Shown: in pieces, positions 53,422 to 62,156 of the stretch | How positions within the stretch are numbered: position 1 is the stretch's first letter | Layout of the letters: each line of letters opens with the position of its first letter | Source of the DNA: Pseudomonadota bacterium | GTDB taxonomy: Bacteria; Pseudomonadota; Alphaproteobacteria; Rhizobiales; Hyphomicrobiaceae | Length of the DNA stretch: 64,000 bases | Direction of reading: 5' to 3' | NCBI GenBank assembly: GCA_018242295.1 | Contig: JAFECE010000003.1 | Span: 496,001 to 560,000, forward strand | The notes under the pieces: generated by a model | The model's database searches: none | What the model was told of the DNA's origin: nothing | What the model saw: the letters and a program-made list of their open reading frames with translations, nothing else | Program-made: the position numbers and the translations under genes

Positions 53422-53856
53422 ATGAATAAGTTCAATCGATTTTTGATTGCGGCGGTGGGGTCGCTCGCCATCATCACGATGTCCAATACGGCCGATGCAC
53501 GATTTGGTGGCGGCGGTTTCCACGGAGGATTTGGCGGGTTCCGTGGAGGCGGGTTCCGCGGCGGAGCCATGTTCCATGGTGGCGGATGGCGTGGGGGCGG
53601 ATGGGGTTGGCGCGGTGGCGGGTTCCGCACAGCCGGATGGGGTTGGCGCGGGCCCAGATTCCGCACAGCCGGATGGGGCTGGCGCGGCCCCGGGTGGGGA
53701 TGGCGGCGTCCCGGTTGGGGCTGGGGCGGCTGGGGATGGCGCCGGCACCGATTTGGCGGCGGTTGGTGGTGGCCGGGATGGGGCTGGAGTGCGGGATTAG
53801 GCTGGCCCTACTACGGCGGCTACTATGGCCGTAGGCGCATCTGCCGGTACTACTAG
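53422..53856 (+). CDS. Secreted Gly/Trp/Arg-rich repeat protein
   Basis: 144 residues: a signal peptide (FLIAAVGSLAIITMSNTADA), then glycine-rich sequence with regular tryptophan and arginine units. A 36-base tandem repeat encoding FRTAGWGWRGPR starts at 53623 and 53659. The end is YYGRRRICRYY, matching the R-R-I-C-R-Y motif of the protein at 50728-51156. GAGG precedes the ATG and a strong terminator follows. Function unknown; envelope or cell-surface location is likely. Confidence 0.75.
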   Translation: MNKFNRFLIAAVGSLAIITMSNTADARFGGGGFHGGFGGFRGGGFRGGAMFHGGGWRGGGWGWRGGGFRTAGWGWRGPRFRTAGWGWRGPGWGWRRPGWGWGGWGWRRHRFGGGWWWPGWGWSAGLGWPYYGGYYGRRRICRYY

Positions 53857-53864
53857 TAGATGCA

Positions 53865-53904
53865 TGCTGTGCCCCGGCTGAATTGCAGCGGGGCACAGCA
53901 TTTT
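53865..53904 (+). terminator. Rho-independent terminator
   Basis: 12-bp perfect stem TGCTGTGCCCCG/CGGGGCACAGCA with a 12-base loop that can pair further, followed by TTTT. Just after the Gly/Trp-rich gene. Confidence 0.85.
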
Positions 53905-54000
53905 GATCGATCCTCAGTACGACGCCGGCATGGCCAGCGACCGCTGTTCGGGAACGCCCTCTACAGACGAACGTTTAACCCCAAGGTTATGGAGGCGACC

Positions 54001-54207
54001 ATGGCTGTCACCGGCAATCCGACCTCATTAGACGTGCTAGAAGAAGAGGGCATCGAGCGCGCTGCAATCGAGAAGCAACCCTACGCGCCCAATGCGCAGG
54101 ATTTCGAAAGTCATGTCCAAACTTATCGCGATTTCATCCGTGGCATAATGTTTTTCGTTGGCACCGCCGCGGTCATCTTGATCGCACTCGCCTATTTCTT
54201 CGCATGA
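54001..54207 (+). CDS. aa3-type cytochrome c oxidase subunit IV-like protein
   Basis: 68 residues with the alphaproteobacterial aa3 subunit IV pattern: a polar start, then HVQTYRDFIRGIMFFVGTAA running into a C-terminal membrane helix (AVILIALAYFFA). Such subunits associate with haem-copper oxidase in the inner membrane. GGAGG is well placed before ATG 54001. The main oxidase genes are not in the window. Confidence 0.78.
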   Translation: MAVTGNPTSLDVLEEEGIERAAIEKQPYAPNAQDFESHVQTYRDFIRGIMFFVGTAAVILIALAYFFA

Positions 54208-54225
54208 GCGCGAAAGGAACCGGGC

Positions 54226-54444
54226 GTGGCGAAGACCCCCACTGAAGCTCGACAAGCCAGTTCGCGAACGACCAACTTCCGCGTACTCATCATATCGATG
54301 GTGATCACGGTCTTGGTTCTCGGCGGCTTCGCCATCGCGTTTATTCGGACTACTCCTGCGAAAATGGAAGGTGTGCCGACCGACACCGCAGGAGAGCATG
54401 TTTCGCAGGGATCGCCGCCTGATGCGAAGCCGCTTTCCAAGTAG
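54226..54444 (+). CDS. Small single-pass membrane protein
   Basis: 72 residues: a short polar N-terminus, one membrane helix (VLIISMVITVLVLGGFAIAF) and a polar periplasmic tail. GTG start with AAGGA eight bases upstream, 18 bases after the oxidase-subunit gene, so probably co-transcribed with it. Not recognised; could be an oxidase accessory. Confidence 0.65.
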   Translation: MAKTPTEARQASSRTTNFRVLIISMVITVLVLGGFAIAFIRTTPAKMEGVPTDTAGEHVSQGSPPDAKPLSK

Positions 54445-54916
54445 CGGCACATCCATTTCAAAAAATCGAATCTTAACTACTCGCTCCGGTCAACAATCTG
54501 CATACGCTTTTCGACCTCTGTTGCCGAAGTGGAGCATTCGTTTCCGCTTTGATTCGATAGTTTTGCGATTGCGTCCGAACACCGCTTCTCGGCGTATGGC
54601 TCGTATGAGATCTCAAAAGTGACGCCGATTTTTTTCCTCGATGTGCAAGCGTCGCATCACGCTCCCCTGGGATTTGCTGTAAATCCCGATGCGGATGTTG
54701 CATATCGGCCGGTGGTGAGGCGATTTTCAGCGCAGCCTCAAGGTCTGGACTAGATCGCTCCGCGCGCGAGTTGATATATTCTTTTGCTGTTGATACGAGA
54801 GCGGGCACCATCGGCCCAGCTGCATGCACGGCGATCTCGCGGGCATAATCCGTTTTAGGACCTTTTTGCTGTCAATGACGCCGGAATGCATCCGGTCTTC
54901 CTCAACTGGATTTCAG
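54445..54916. other. Intergenic region, no gene recognised
   Basis: About 470 bases. It contains a small hairpin GGGATTT/AAATCCC (54669-54687). Frames lead into the deacetylase gene without ribosome sites. Confidence 0.4.
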
Positions 54917-55816
54917 ATGCGACCAAGATGGAACCTCAGTCTGGCTGTTGTGAGCGTGATCGCGGCCGGACTTTGCACACTGAGCACGGCGCATGCGGAC
55001 GACGCTTGCCCGGCTGGCACGCTTGGCGTTTCACGCACCATCGAAGTCGACACGACAGGCGGCCCGTGGATCGGTGCGCCGCATGGTGATCCGAATTTCC
55101 TCGCGCCGGGCGAGGTCGTTCTCACATTCGATGACGGACCGTCGCCCAACAACACGCGTCAGATTTTGGCCGCGCTCGCAAAAGAATGCACCAAAGCCGT
55201 CTTCTTCATGGTCGGCGAAATGGTCGTCGTCCATCCCGAGATCGTCAAAGAGGTGGCGGACCAGGGCCATACCATCGGAACGCATACGTGGTCTCATCCC
55301 AACCTCGCGCGGCTTGCGTTACCTGATGTCACTCACGAGGTCGAAGCGACGTTCGACGTTGTGCAGAAGTTCAGCCCACAGCCTGTCGCGCCGTTTTTCC
55401 GATATCCCTATCTTTCCAGCAGCAAGCTCGACGAAGATTATTTCAAGAGCCGCAACATCGCGCAGATCGCGGTCGATATCGATTCCTCGGACTGGCGCGT
55501 TCGCAGTTCAGCGCCGGTCATCGCGAGGGTCATGGCCGGTCTCAAGGCACGTGGGCGCGGGATCATCCTGTTGCACGACATCCACAAATGGACCGCCGAC
55601 GCTGTTCCGGGGCTGCTCGCGAAACTCAAAGTGGGTGGCTACAAGGTCGTTCTTCTGAAGCCGAAGACGGCGCTTGAGCTCGTGGCCGATGTTACGCCGC
55701 CTGAGCCTCAGAAGTCGTCGGTCAAATCCGCTTCGCGAAAAGCCAAGCATCAGCGATCGTCATCGCGGGCCAGAAGAGCAGCGCTCCTCGGCAAGAGGTC
55801 AGCGGCAATTCAGTAG
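54917..55816 (+). CDS. Secreted polysaccharide deacetylase
   Basis: 299 residues: a signal peptide (LAVVSVIAAGLCTLSTAHAD), then a NodB-homology domain with motif 1 LTFDDGPSPNN, motif 2 HTIGTHTWSHPNL, motif 3 near FFRYPYLSSS, and the later IILLHDIHKWT. These metal-dependent enzymes remove acetyl groups from chitin, peptidoglycan or other polysaccharides. The C-terminal 45 residues are basic and low-complexity. The start is uncertain: ATG 54917 gives a clean signal peptide, ATG 54875 is an alternative. Confidence 0.88.
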   Translation: MRPRWNLSLAVVSVIAAGLCTLSTAHADDACPAGTLGVSRTIEVDTTGGPWIGAPHGDPNFLAPGEVVLTFDDGPSPNNTRQILAALAKECTKAVFFMVGEMVVVHPEIVKEVADQGHTIGTHTWSHPNLARLALPDVTHEVEATFDVVQKFSPQPVAPFFRYPYLSSSKLDEDYFKSRNIAQIAVDIDSSDWRVRSSAPVIARVMAGLKARGRGIILLHDIHKWTADAVPGLLAKLKVGGYKVVLLKPKTALELVADVTPPEPQKSSVKSASRKAKHQRSSSRARRAALLGKRSAAIQ

Positions 55817-55827
55817 AGCGGTAGCCT

Positions 55828-55847
55828 CTGCGGCCTCATCGCCGCAG
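55828..55847 (+). terminator. Hairpin after the deacetylase
   Basis: 7-bp stem CTGCGGC/GCCGCAG with a 6-base loop and no T run. Possible terminator. Confidence 0.35.
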
Positions 55848-55890
55848 TCGTTGCGGAAGCGCGTTTGCGCCGGACCAATTCCAGATAGAC

Positions 55891-55922
55891 TCGCGGCGCC
55901 GACTGCAAAGCCGGCGCCGCGA
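55891..55922 (-). terminator. Hairpin after glnII
   Basis: 10-bp stem TCGCGGCGCC/GGCGCCGCGA with a 12-base loop, 9 bases beyond the glnII stop on the - strand. No T run. Confidence 0.5.
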
Positions 55923-55931
55923 TTGAAGGTC

Positions 55932-56969
55932 TTAGGCTGCCTTTGCAACGGCGCCTGCCGGCACCGCAGAGATCGTCTTCAGGATCTGCGAAGCGATCTG
56001 GTATGGGTCGCCCTGCGAGTTCGGGCGGCGATCTTCCAGGTAGCCCTTGTAGCCGTTGTTGACGAACGAGTGCGGAACGCGGATCGAGGCGCCACGGTCA
56101 GCAACGCCGTAGCTGAACTTGTTCCACGGCGCGGTCTCGTGCTTGCCGGTCAGGCGCATATGATTGTCCGGGCCGTAAACGGCGATGTGGTCTTCGATGT
56201 TCTTATCGAACTCCTTCATCAGCGCCTCGAAGTATTCCTTGCCGCCGACCGTGCGCATATACTCGGTCGAGAAGTTCGCGTGCATGCCCGAGCCGTTCCA
56301 GTCGGTGTCGCCGAGCGGTTTACAATGGAACTCGATGTCGATGCCGTACTTCTCCGTGAGGCGGAGCAGCAGGTAGCGCGCCATCCACATTTCGTCGGCT
56401 GCCTTCTTGGAGCCCTTGCCGAAAATCTGGAATTCCCACTGGCCCTTCGCGACTTCGGCGTTGATGCCTTCGTGGTTGATGCCGGCGGCGAGGCAGAGCT
56501 CGAGATGCTCTTCGACGATCTTGCGAGCAACGTCGCCGACGTTCTTGTAGCCGACGCCCGTGTAGTAGGGACCCTGCGGCGCCGGATAGCCGGACTCTGG
56601 GAAGCCGAGCGGACGGCCATTCTTGTAGAAGAAGTATTCCTGCTCGAAGCCAAACCAGGCGCCGGTATCATCGAGAATGGTTGCGCGCTTGTTCGAAGCA
56701 TGCGGTGTCTTGCCGTCCGGCATCATGACTTCGCACATGACGAGCACGCCGTTGTTGCGCGCCGGATCGGGATAGTGAGCGACGGGCTTCAGAACGCAGT
56801 CGGAGCTGTGGCCCTCGGCCTGCAAGGTCGAGCTGCCGTCGAATCCCCAGAGCGGCAGATCGGCGAGATCCGGGAACGAGCTGTATTCCTTGATCTGCGT
56901 CTTGCCACGCAGGTTCGGGACCGGCGTGTAACCATCGAGCCAAATGTACTCAAGCTTATACTTCGTCAT
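55932..56969 (-). CDS. glnII: Glutamine synthetase type II
   Basis: 345 residues, the usual length of the eukaryote-like GSII found in rhizobia and relatives: LEYIWLDGYTPVPNLRGKTQ at the start, WGFDGSSTLQAEGHSSD, WFGFEQEYFFYKNGRPLGFP, NGSGMHANFSTEYMR and ASIRVPHSFV. It makes glutamine from glutamate, ammonia and ATP. In related bacteria glnII is induced under nitrogen limitation, but no clear sigma-54 site could be placed upstream. Divergent from the DUF2735 gene, a pairing common in this group. Confidence 0.97.
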   Translation of the reverse strand: MTKYKLEYIWLDGYTPVPNLRGKTQIKEYSSFPDLADLPLWGFDGSSTLQAEGHSSDCVLKPVAHYPDPARNNGVLVMCEVMMPDGKTPHASNKRATILDDTGAWFGFEQEYFFYKNGRPLGFPESGYPAPQGPYYTGVGYKNVGDVARKIVEEHLELCLAAGINHEGINAEVAKGQWEFQIFGKGSKKAADEMWMARYLLLRLTEKYGIDIEFHCKPLGDTDWNGSGMHANFSTEYMRTVGGKEYFEALMKEFDKNIEDHIAVYGPDNHMRLTGKHETAPWNKFSYGVADRGASIRVPHSFVNNGYKGYLEDRRPNSQGDPYQIASQILKTISAVPAGAVAKAA

Positions 56970-57442
56970 TCTGAGCTGCTCCCTGAGTTAGATGTCTGAG
57001 GAATTCCTAGTGCGTGCGCGGCCGGCGTTGGCATGGCCTGGCGCTGAAGTCGGAAAGTACGGATGGCGCCGCAATTCGATGAAAGCCTGGATCATCGGAG
57101 AGCCCGCGTGGGCGCCGCCAGCCGGCAGCCATGGCGAATTGAGATATGCTTGCGGACGCTTCCCCGGCGCAGAGTCTCTCGCTCTTGTCCTGAGACACCG
57201 CCGACAGCATCTATTCTCCCTCATGCGATACAGGCCCACGAAAGGCCCAAGACGACGTGGCGGAACAGGTCGCGTACAGCGAGCGTTCACCACGGCACGG
57301 ATGCTACCGAAAGATGCAAAACCAAGCATGCCCATAGTTTGTGCAATTGCTGATTTTTATTGAGGCATCAGAATAATCGGGCGAAAATAGAAGACGAACC
57401 GGCTGCGTCATTTCAGCGGTGGGACTTCAAGGAGAGACGACG
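56970..57442. other. Divergent promoter region glnII / DUF2735
   Basis: About 470 bases with no supported gene. The nitrogen-regulated promoters of both flanking genes should lie here; no exact TGGCAC-N5-TTGC match was found on either strand. Confidence 0.45.
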
Positions 57443-57640
57443 ATGACTGAGATGAGCATTCGACCATCTGCGAAGATCTACCAGTTCCCGAAAGGCGGAC
57501 GTGCTTCCTTGCATGGACACCGCATCGTCAAACAGGCTTCAGCGATCGTGCAGTCGCGGCTTGCGAGGCCGGTCGAGTACGGCAGCTGCTGGTATCACCA
57601 AGTAGCAATTGATGACGCCGAGCTGGTCCGCTGGAGCTGA
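57443..57640 (+). CDS. DUF2735 protein
   Basis: 65 residues with the DUF2735 opening SAKIYQFPKGGRAS. The family is small, restricted mostly to Rhizobiales, and often encoded next to glnII, as here. Function unknown; a role in nitrogen control is inferred from context. A strong AAGGAG site precedes ATG 57443. Confidence 0.85.
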   Translation: MTEMSIRPSAKIYQFPKGGRASLHGHRIVKQASAIVQSRLARPVEYGSCWYHQVAIDDAELVRWS

Positions 57641-57704
57641 AACTTCCGAGTTGTAGGCGTCATGAGTAGCGTCACTTCCGCCAAAGGCAGGAACTGATCG
57701 AGAG

Positions 57705-57734
57705 CGCGCGAAAGGCTCTTATTCTTTTCGCGCG
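57705..57734 (+). terminator. Hairpin after the DUF2735 gene
   Basis: 9-bp stem CGCGCGAAA/TTTCGCGCG with a 12-base loop, 64 bases after the stop; no T run follows. Confidence 0.4.
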
Positions 57735-57907
57735 GGGCGGGGAAATGTTGCCGCCAAGTTTTTGAAAGCGCCCTCTATTCCGGCCTATATCGGCTTCCTG
57801 TTATTTCGCGACGTACGTTGCCGACGAAGCTGCGTCCGAACTGGAGCCAAGTGAACGCGCAGGCCTCTTCAAGGTCCTGACCGGCCCTGCGGCAAGGCTT
57901 CAGAACG

Positions 57908-58837
57908 TCATGCGCCGAAGATCGACCAGCCCATGCAGCTGGTGAGACGCTCGAGCGCAATCCGGCCTAGCCGCGAGTTACCCGTCTTATCCAGTCCAGG
58001 CGACCAGACGACGATCGAGGCCTTACCGGGGGCTATGGCCAGTATGCCGCCCCCCACCCCGCTTTTTCCGGGCAGGCCGACCCGGTAGGCGAATTCGCCC
58101 GATCCATCGTAATGGCCGCAGGTCAGCATGAGAGCGTTAATCCGACGCGCCCTCTCAGGCTGGATAACTGCATATCCAGTGGACGGATTGCTTCCAAATT
58201 GTGCAAGAAACCGCCCAGCCATGGCCAATTGTCGGCAAGACATCGCGATAGCGCAGTGGTGGAAGTAAACGCCAAGGGTGAAGTCGACCGGGTTATCGAG
58301 CATGCCGAATGACTTCATGTAATTGGCGAGGGCGGCATTTCGAAAGCCGGTCCTATGCTCGGAGGCGGCGACCTGCTGGTCGATCGTGATCGTTGAATCG
58401 TCGGCCAGGAACTGCATGAACCTCAGAATCTCGCCCAGCGCCTCACGGGGCAAATGATTGGCGAGGATCAAATCGGTCACCGCGATTGCGCCGGCATTGA
58501 TAAAGGGATTGCGCGGAATCCCTTTTTCGTACTCCAGCTGCACGACGGAGTTAAACGGACTTCCCGATGGCTCGCGACCGACGCGGTCCCACAACCTGTC
58601 GCCGACTTTGCCGAGAGCGAGGGTCAGCGTGAAGACCTTTGAGATGCTTTGTATCGAAAAGGGCGTATCGGCGTCCCCACCAACGGCGACGTTGCCTTCG
58701 GCGTCGACAACGGCAATGCCGAAAGACTTTGGATCGACGCGCGCCAATTCCGGAATGTAGGTTGCGACCTCTCCCCGGTCGGGCATTCGGCGCATTTCGT
58801 CGGCGACTTCTTTGACAACGTCGTCAAGCTTACTCAC
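57908..58837 (-). CDS. glsA: Glutaminase
   Basis: 309 residues, normal for bacterial glutaminase. The beta-lactamase-like fold has the catalytic serine in [16 protein letters not shown], then [24 protein letters not shown] and [13 protein letters not shown]. It hydrolyses glutamine to glutamate and ammonia. GTG 58837 gives the usual N-terminus ([16 protein letters not shown]); the longer frame with a TTG start was rejected. Near glnII, so glutamine synthesis and breakdown are encoded within 3 kb. Confidence 0.93.
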   Translation of the reverse strand: MSKLDDVVKEVADEMRRMPDRGEVATYIPELARVDPKSFGIAVVDAEGNVAVGGDADTPFSIQSISKVFTLTLALGKVGDRLWDRVGREPSGSPFNSVVQLEYEKGIPRNPFINAGAIAVTDLILANHLPREALGEILRFMQFLADDSTITIDQQVAASEHRTGFRNAALANYMKSFGMLDNPVDFTLGVYFHHCAIAMSCRQLAMAGRFLAQFGSNPSTGYAVIQPERARRINALMLTCGHYDGSGEFAYRVGLPGKSGVGGGILAIAPGKASIVVWSPGLDKTGNSRLGRIALERLTSCMGWSIFGA

Positions 58838-59252
58838 GGCATGCACACTCTCGTGACTGCGATCATTCCCACCTACTAGCGGGCATTCACGCAATCACAC
58901 AAGCAGGCGAAATTGCTTCAGGCTTGCTGCGCCGCAGCCCGGTGTGAGAGATGGTTTCGCTCATTGCCCACGCAGCGAGCAGATCTCCGCGCGGCACGCG
59001 GTGTGGGATATCGAAATGCAAGCGAGAGCATTAGGATCAAATTTTTTAATGTGGGTAGAGTCGCTGCGAGGGACGCGCGGTAATTGCCGAATCGGCGCGA
59101 TTCAACTAGGGTTTCCTCGTTGTACGCTCCCGTACATTCATTTGATAATATTGTCTCGGCCCCGAAGCTTCCCACTTCGGGGCCATTTTAATTTCGGAAT
59201 TGTTTGTGTCTAGCGCGGGGCGAAAAAGGCGATCGCGAAAAATACTCACGCG
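58838..59252. other. Intergenic region with an isolated terminator
   Basis: About 415 bases between the glutaminase start and the DUF4142 stop. It holds the terminator at 59158-59192 and an AT-rich stretch (AAATTTTTTAATGTG, about 59038). No convincing protein-coding gene precedes the terminator; a small RNA is possible. Confidence 0.4.
59158..59192 (+). terminator. Rho-independent terminator without an upstream + strand gene
   Basis: 10-bp stem GGCCCCGAAG/CTTCGGGGCC with a 7-base loop, followed by ATTTTAATTT. The T tract is on the + strand, but the neighbouring genes are on the - strand. Confidence 0.65.
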
Positions 59253-59762
59253 CTAGCTTTTCGAGTGCACTTTCTCATCGAGATCTTTCGCCATCGCGAG
59301 ATGGTGCTGAAGCGTGGGAAGCAGTTTAGCTGCGAACGCCTTCACTTCGGGCGTCGGTCCAGTCGACGCAAAGTCCTGGAACTTTGCAACGGCATCCTCA
59401 TGGGCCTTCAGCTGTTCCTCCGCGTAGGCAGAGTCGAAGCCATTCTCGGTCGTGAAAAGACGCAACTTCGCATATTTGGCCGCGTGCATCACATCGAGAG
59501 TGTCCGACGGCGGCTCGATCTTGGCCTCGATGAGAGCTGCCTTCAACTCGTCGCCTGCCTTCGTATGATCCGTGATCATCTGCTGCGCGAAGTTTTTCAC
59601 TTCTGGCGACTTGGCGTATTTCAACGCGAGCTGGCTCGTATCGATTTCGAATTTATTGCCAACGGAAGCGTTATTTACGAAGTCCTTGGTTTGGCTCGGA
59701 ATGTCTGCGGCCAATGCTGGAAATGCAAAGCCCGCAACGATCATCGCTAAAATTGCTCTCAT
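59253..59762 (-). CDS. DUF4142 periplasmic protein
   Basis: 169 residues: a signal peptide (MRAILAMIVAGFAFPALAAD), then a helical ferritin-like bundle with FVNNASVGNKFEIDTSQLAL, KNFAQQMITDHTKAGDEL and FASTGPTPEVKAFAAKLLPT. DUF4142 proteins are periplasmic and often stress-linked; no reaction is known. Start ATG 59762 with AGGAGAG upstream. Confidence 0.88.
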   Translation of the reverse strand: MRAILAMIVAGFAFPALAADIPSQTKDFVNNASVGNKFEIDTSQLALKYAKSPEVKNFAQQMITDHTKAGDELKAALIEAKIEPPSDTLDVMHAAKYAKLRLFTTENGFDSAYAEEQLKAHEDAVAKFQDFASTGPTPEVKAFAAKLLPTLQHHLAMAKDLDEKVHSKS

Positions 59763-59969
59763 CGCGATCTCTCCTGAAGTCATTCGACTTGTGGATCGTA
59801 ACCGCCGCCGCGCGGGCAATGTTCCCCGTTACGCTTGAGTTAGTTGGCCGTGTGGCATGCGAATCTCTTTCTTGGGGAGACCTCGCAATTCCTGTCGCGG
59901 TGCGTTCATCAGGGCCCGGAACTTTGGGAATTCTGCGCAGTTTTTCGCGGACAATGCGGAGGTCCTGCC

Positions 59970-60224
59970 GTGGAAGAATATTTGAGCGAATTCCTTCTGG
60001 TGCTGTCGGTCATAGGAGCGCCGATCATACTCGGCGCGCTGTTGTTTTACGGCATGACGCTTTCGGAACGCAGGCACTCGAAGCGTACGAAAAACTCAGC
60101 CGACCGGGCGACTAAGCGTGTCTATGCGGAGGAGGAGCGCCTTCGCAGCGAAAAAGAGCGGGAGGCGGCAAGCTCCCCCCGCGCTTTGGATTCACTGAAA
60201 CGCCGGACGGGCATGACCGGTTAG
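59970..60224 (+). CDS. Small single-pass membrane protein, paralogue of the gene at 10556-10822
   Basis: 84 residues from a GTG with GGAGG seven bases upstream. One membrane helix (VIGAPIILGALLFYGMTL), then a basic/acidic helical tail ending RRTGMTG. Same layout and similar key stretches as the - strand gene at 10.6 kb. Converges with the lipoprotein hydrolase. Function unknown. Confidence 0.75.
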   Translation: MEEYLSEFLLVLSVIGAPIILGALLFYGMTLSERRHSKRTKNSADRATKRVYAEEERLRSEKEREAASSPRALDSLKRRTGMTG

Positions 60225-60239
60225 CGAGGCTCGCCGGTT

Positions 60240-61979
60240 TCAGTTCGTTGCCTGGAAGCGCCAGAACGTTCCCGCAGCCGACTCGACCGTCAGGATGCTT
60301 TTCACGCGCTTATCCGGCGGGCGAATGCCGAACTCCACGAGCGCTTTGACATCGTCGAGCAATGCCGGATTTTCCGCATAGCCCGAGTGGTTGAGACCCA
60401 ACGCATCCGTCGAGACTGCGGTGACGTCGATGGTGTCGACACCCGGAATGATCAACGGCCCATCCTTGGGTATGTCGCCCGCACGCGGAACGCCGCCCCA
60501 GAACCGTGCAGAATATCCAAGCGCACGATCGTTCGAGGCGGCATAGAGCGTGACGCCTTTCGCGAAGTTCGTGATCTCGCGGGCGATAATGTTGAACTTA
60601 TCGCGGTCGACATCGGGCGCGGCGAGAATGACCTGGCTGATCACGACGCCTTCCGGAATCTTCGGCCTCAGCCTTTCCAGGACGCGGAGCAATAGCTCGT
60701 TCCCCATTGAATGGGCGATAAGGCTGATGGACTTCGCGCCGCTCTTCTGAATGACCATGGTGAGGAATTCAGCCAGCCTCGGCTCGGCCTGCTCGACGCT
60801 GCCGCGATCGTAAGTATAGCTCGCGACCTTGCCGCCGGACGGCCAGCTGTAGACGAACGGCACGCCGTCGAAGCCGAGATCGTAGGCGATTTGCGCGGTC
60901 CTAAAGAGCGCACAGTCGAACGACGTGTTGAAGCCGTGCACGAAGACGAAGGCGTGATCCTTGAACGTCGAGGACTTCGCCAACTGCTCTTTGACGAGAG
61001 CCAGCATCTGATCTTCGCTGAGGCTCTTGATTTCCTGCAGCGTGAAATGCTTGTTCGGATCCTCTTTCTCTTCATAGATCTTGTATTTGAAATACGGGAT
61101 CTCGTAGACCGTCGGCCGCTCGATGTGCGGCACCTTATGGCTGAGAGGCACTGAGATCAGCGCGCGTCCGAGCTGCAGCTGATGGCCCCGCTCGGAACCG
61201 AATTGCAGTCGCGCCGGATCGGGCTCGACCGCGCGATCCGTTCCATAGAAGACCGGCACGACCTTGAACTTCTTCGAAGGATCGCTGTCGATCGCTGCGC
61301 GCGCAGCCACGGAGGGCGCCGCAGGTGGCGGCACAACGGCGGCCGGAGGAGAAGGCGGCGGAGGAGGAGCCTCCAACGAAGATCCTTGAGAGGACTCGGT
61401 TTCAGTCATGGGAGCCTCAGCAGGCGGTGCTGCAGTGGTCGCTTCCGGCAATGGCTCCGGCGGCGCGGCGCCACCGGCCGGCTCCGAAGGTTCCGGCGGC
61501 GGAGGCGGAGCGGCTTCAACTGCTTTGGGCTCGACCTCCGAAGGTGGCGGAGGCGCAGCACCCGCGGCTTTCGGCTCTTCCGCCGGAGGAGGAGCACCAG
61601 CGCCGATGCCGCCTTGCCCGATATCGGATGGCACATTCGCACCGGAACCTCCGGATTCCTCGTGCTCGAATGTCGAGCCGGGGCGAGGCGCTGCCTCTTC
61701 CTTTTTGTAGGCACGCGCGTCGAAGTCCTTGCCTCCCGCATTTTCGTTCTGTTGGGTCGTTTCAGGAGGTGGCGCCGCTTCGGGCGCTGCGGGCGCATTG
61801 GCTTCCGGCGGCGGGGGAGGCTGAGCGCTTTCCTGGGCCTGCGGCGGAGGCTCGGCGCGCTCTTTGCTAAATTTTGGTGCTTCGCTACACGCTGCGAGCA
61901 ATCCGCACGCCGCAAGTATCGCCAGAGCAAATCCCGTCCTGCGTGCCGGCCTGCGCCAGCCTTCAGTTCCCCAAATCAC
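60240..61979 (-). CDS. Proline-rich lipoprotein with alpha/beta-hydrolase (DUF900) domain
   Basis: 579 residues. The lipobox is in ILAACGLLAACSEAP. About 200 residues of Pro/Ala/Glu-rich linker with repeated blocks of the type GAAPPPPSEVEPKA follow. Then comes a DUF900 hydrolase with VFYGTDRAVEPD, FVFVHGFNTSFD, the nucleophile elbow LIAHSMGNELL and a late histidine (LGLNHSGYAENP). Likely anchored in the envelope with the linker spanning to the hydrolase. Substrate unknown. GTG 61979 with GGAGG five bases upstream was chosen. The hydrolase half resembles that at 2910-4274. Confidence 0.88.
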   Translation of the reverse strand: MIWGTEGWRRPARRTGFALAILAACGLLAACSEAPKFSKERAEPPPQAQESAQPPPPPEANAPAAPEAAPPPETTQQNENAGGKDFDARAYKKEEAAPRPGSTFEHEESGGSGANVPSDIGQGGIGAGAPPPAEEPKAAGAAPPPPSEVEPKAVEAAPPPPPEPSEPAGGAAPPEPLPEATTAAPPAEAPMTETESSQGSSLEAPPPPPSPPAAVVPPPAAPSVAARAAIDSDPSKKFKVVPVFYGTDRAVEPDPARLQFGSERGHQLQLGRALISVPLSHKVPHIERPTVYEIPYFKYKIYEEKEDPNKHFTLQEIKSLSEDQMLALVKEQLAKSSTFKDHAFVFVHGFNTSFDCALFRTAQIAYDLGFDGVPFVYSWPSGGKVASYTYDRGSVEQAEPRLAEFLTMVIQKSGAKSISLIAHSMGNELLLRVLERLRPKIPEGVVISQVILAAPDVDRDKFNIIAREITNFAKGVTLYAASNDRALGYSARFWGGVPRAGDIPKDGPLIIPGVDTIDVTAVSTDALGLNHSGYAENPALLDDVKALVEFGIRPPDKRVKSILTVESAAGTFWRFQATN

Positions 61980-62156
61980 GCTACCCTCCCCTAGGACGCG
62001 GCCCGCGCACAAGCTAGGCAGCTTGAGCGCCCCAAGCAACCGGCTCTATGGCAGGAGATTATGACGGCCGATAGCGTCGAATTCCCGGCTTGCGGGATGA
62101 TCTCTTTCCTGCCCTACGTAATTGTAGACGAACGAACAGGATTCAGTATCTCACCC

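Noticed and set aside
53623-53694. 36-base tandem repeat resembling an array
   Set aside because: In frame and coding for 12-residue units of a Gly/Trp-rich protein; no spacers, so not a CRISPR array.
56970-57442. Sigma-54 promoter upstream of glnII
   Set aside because: Looked for TGGCAC-N5-TTGC on both strands; no acceptable match found.
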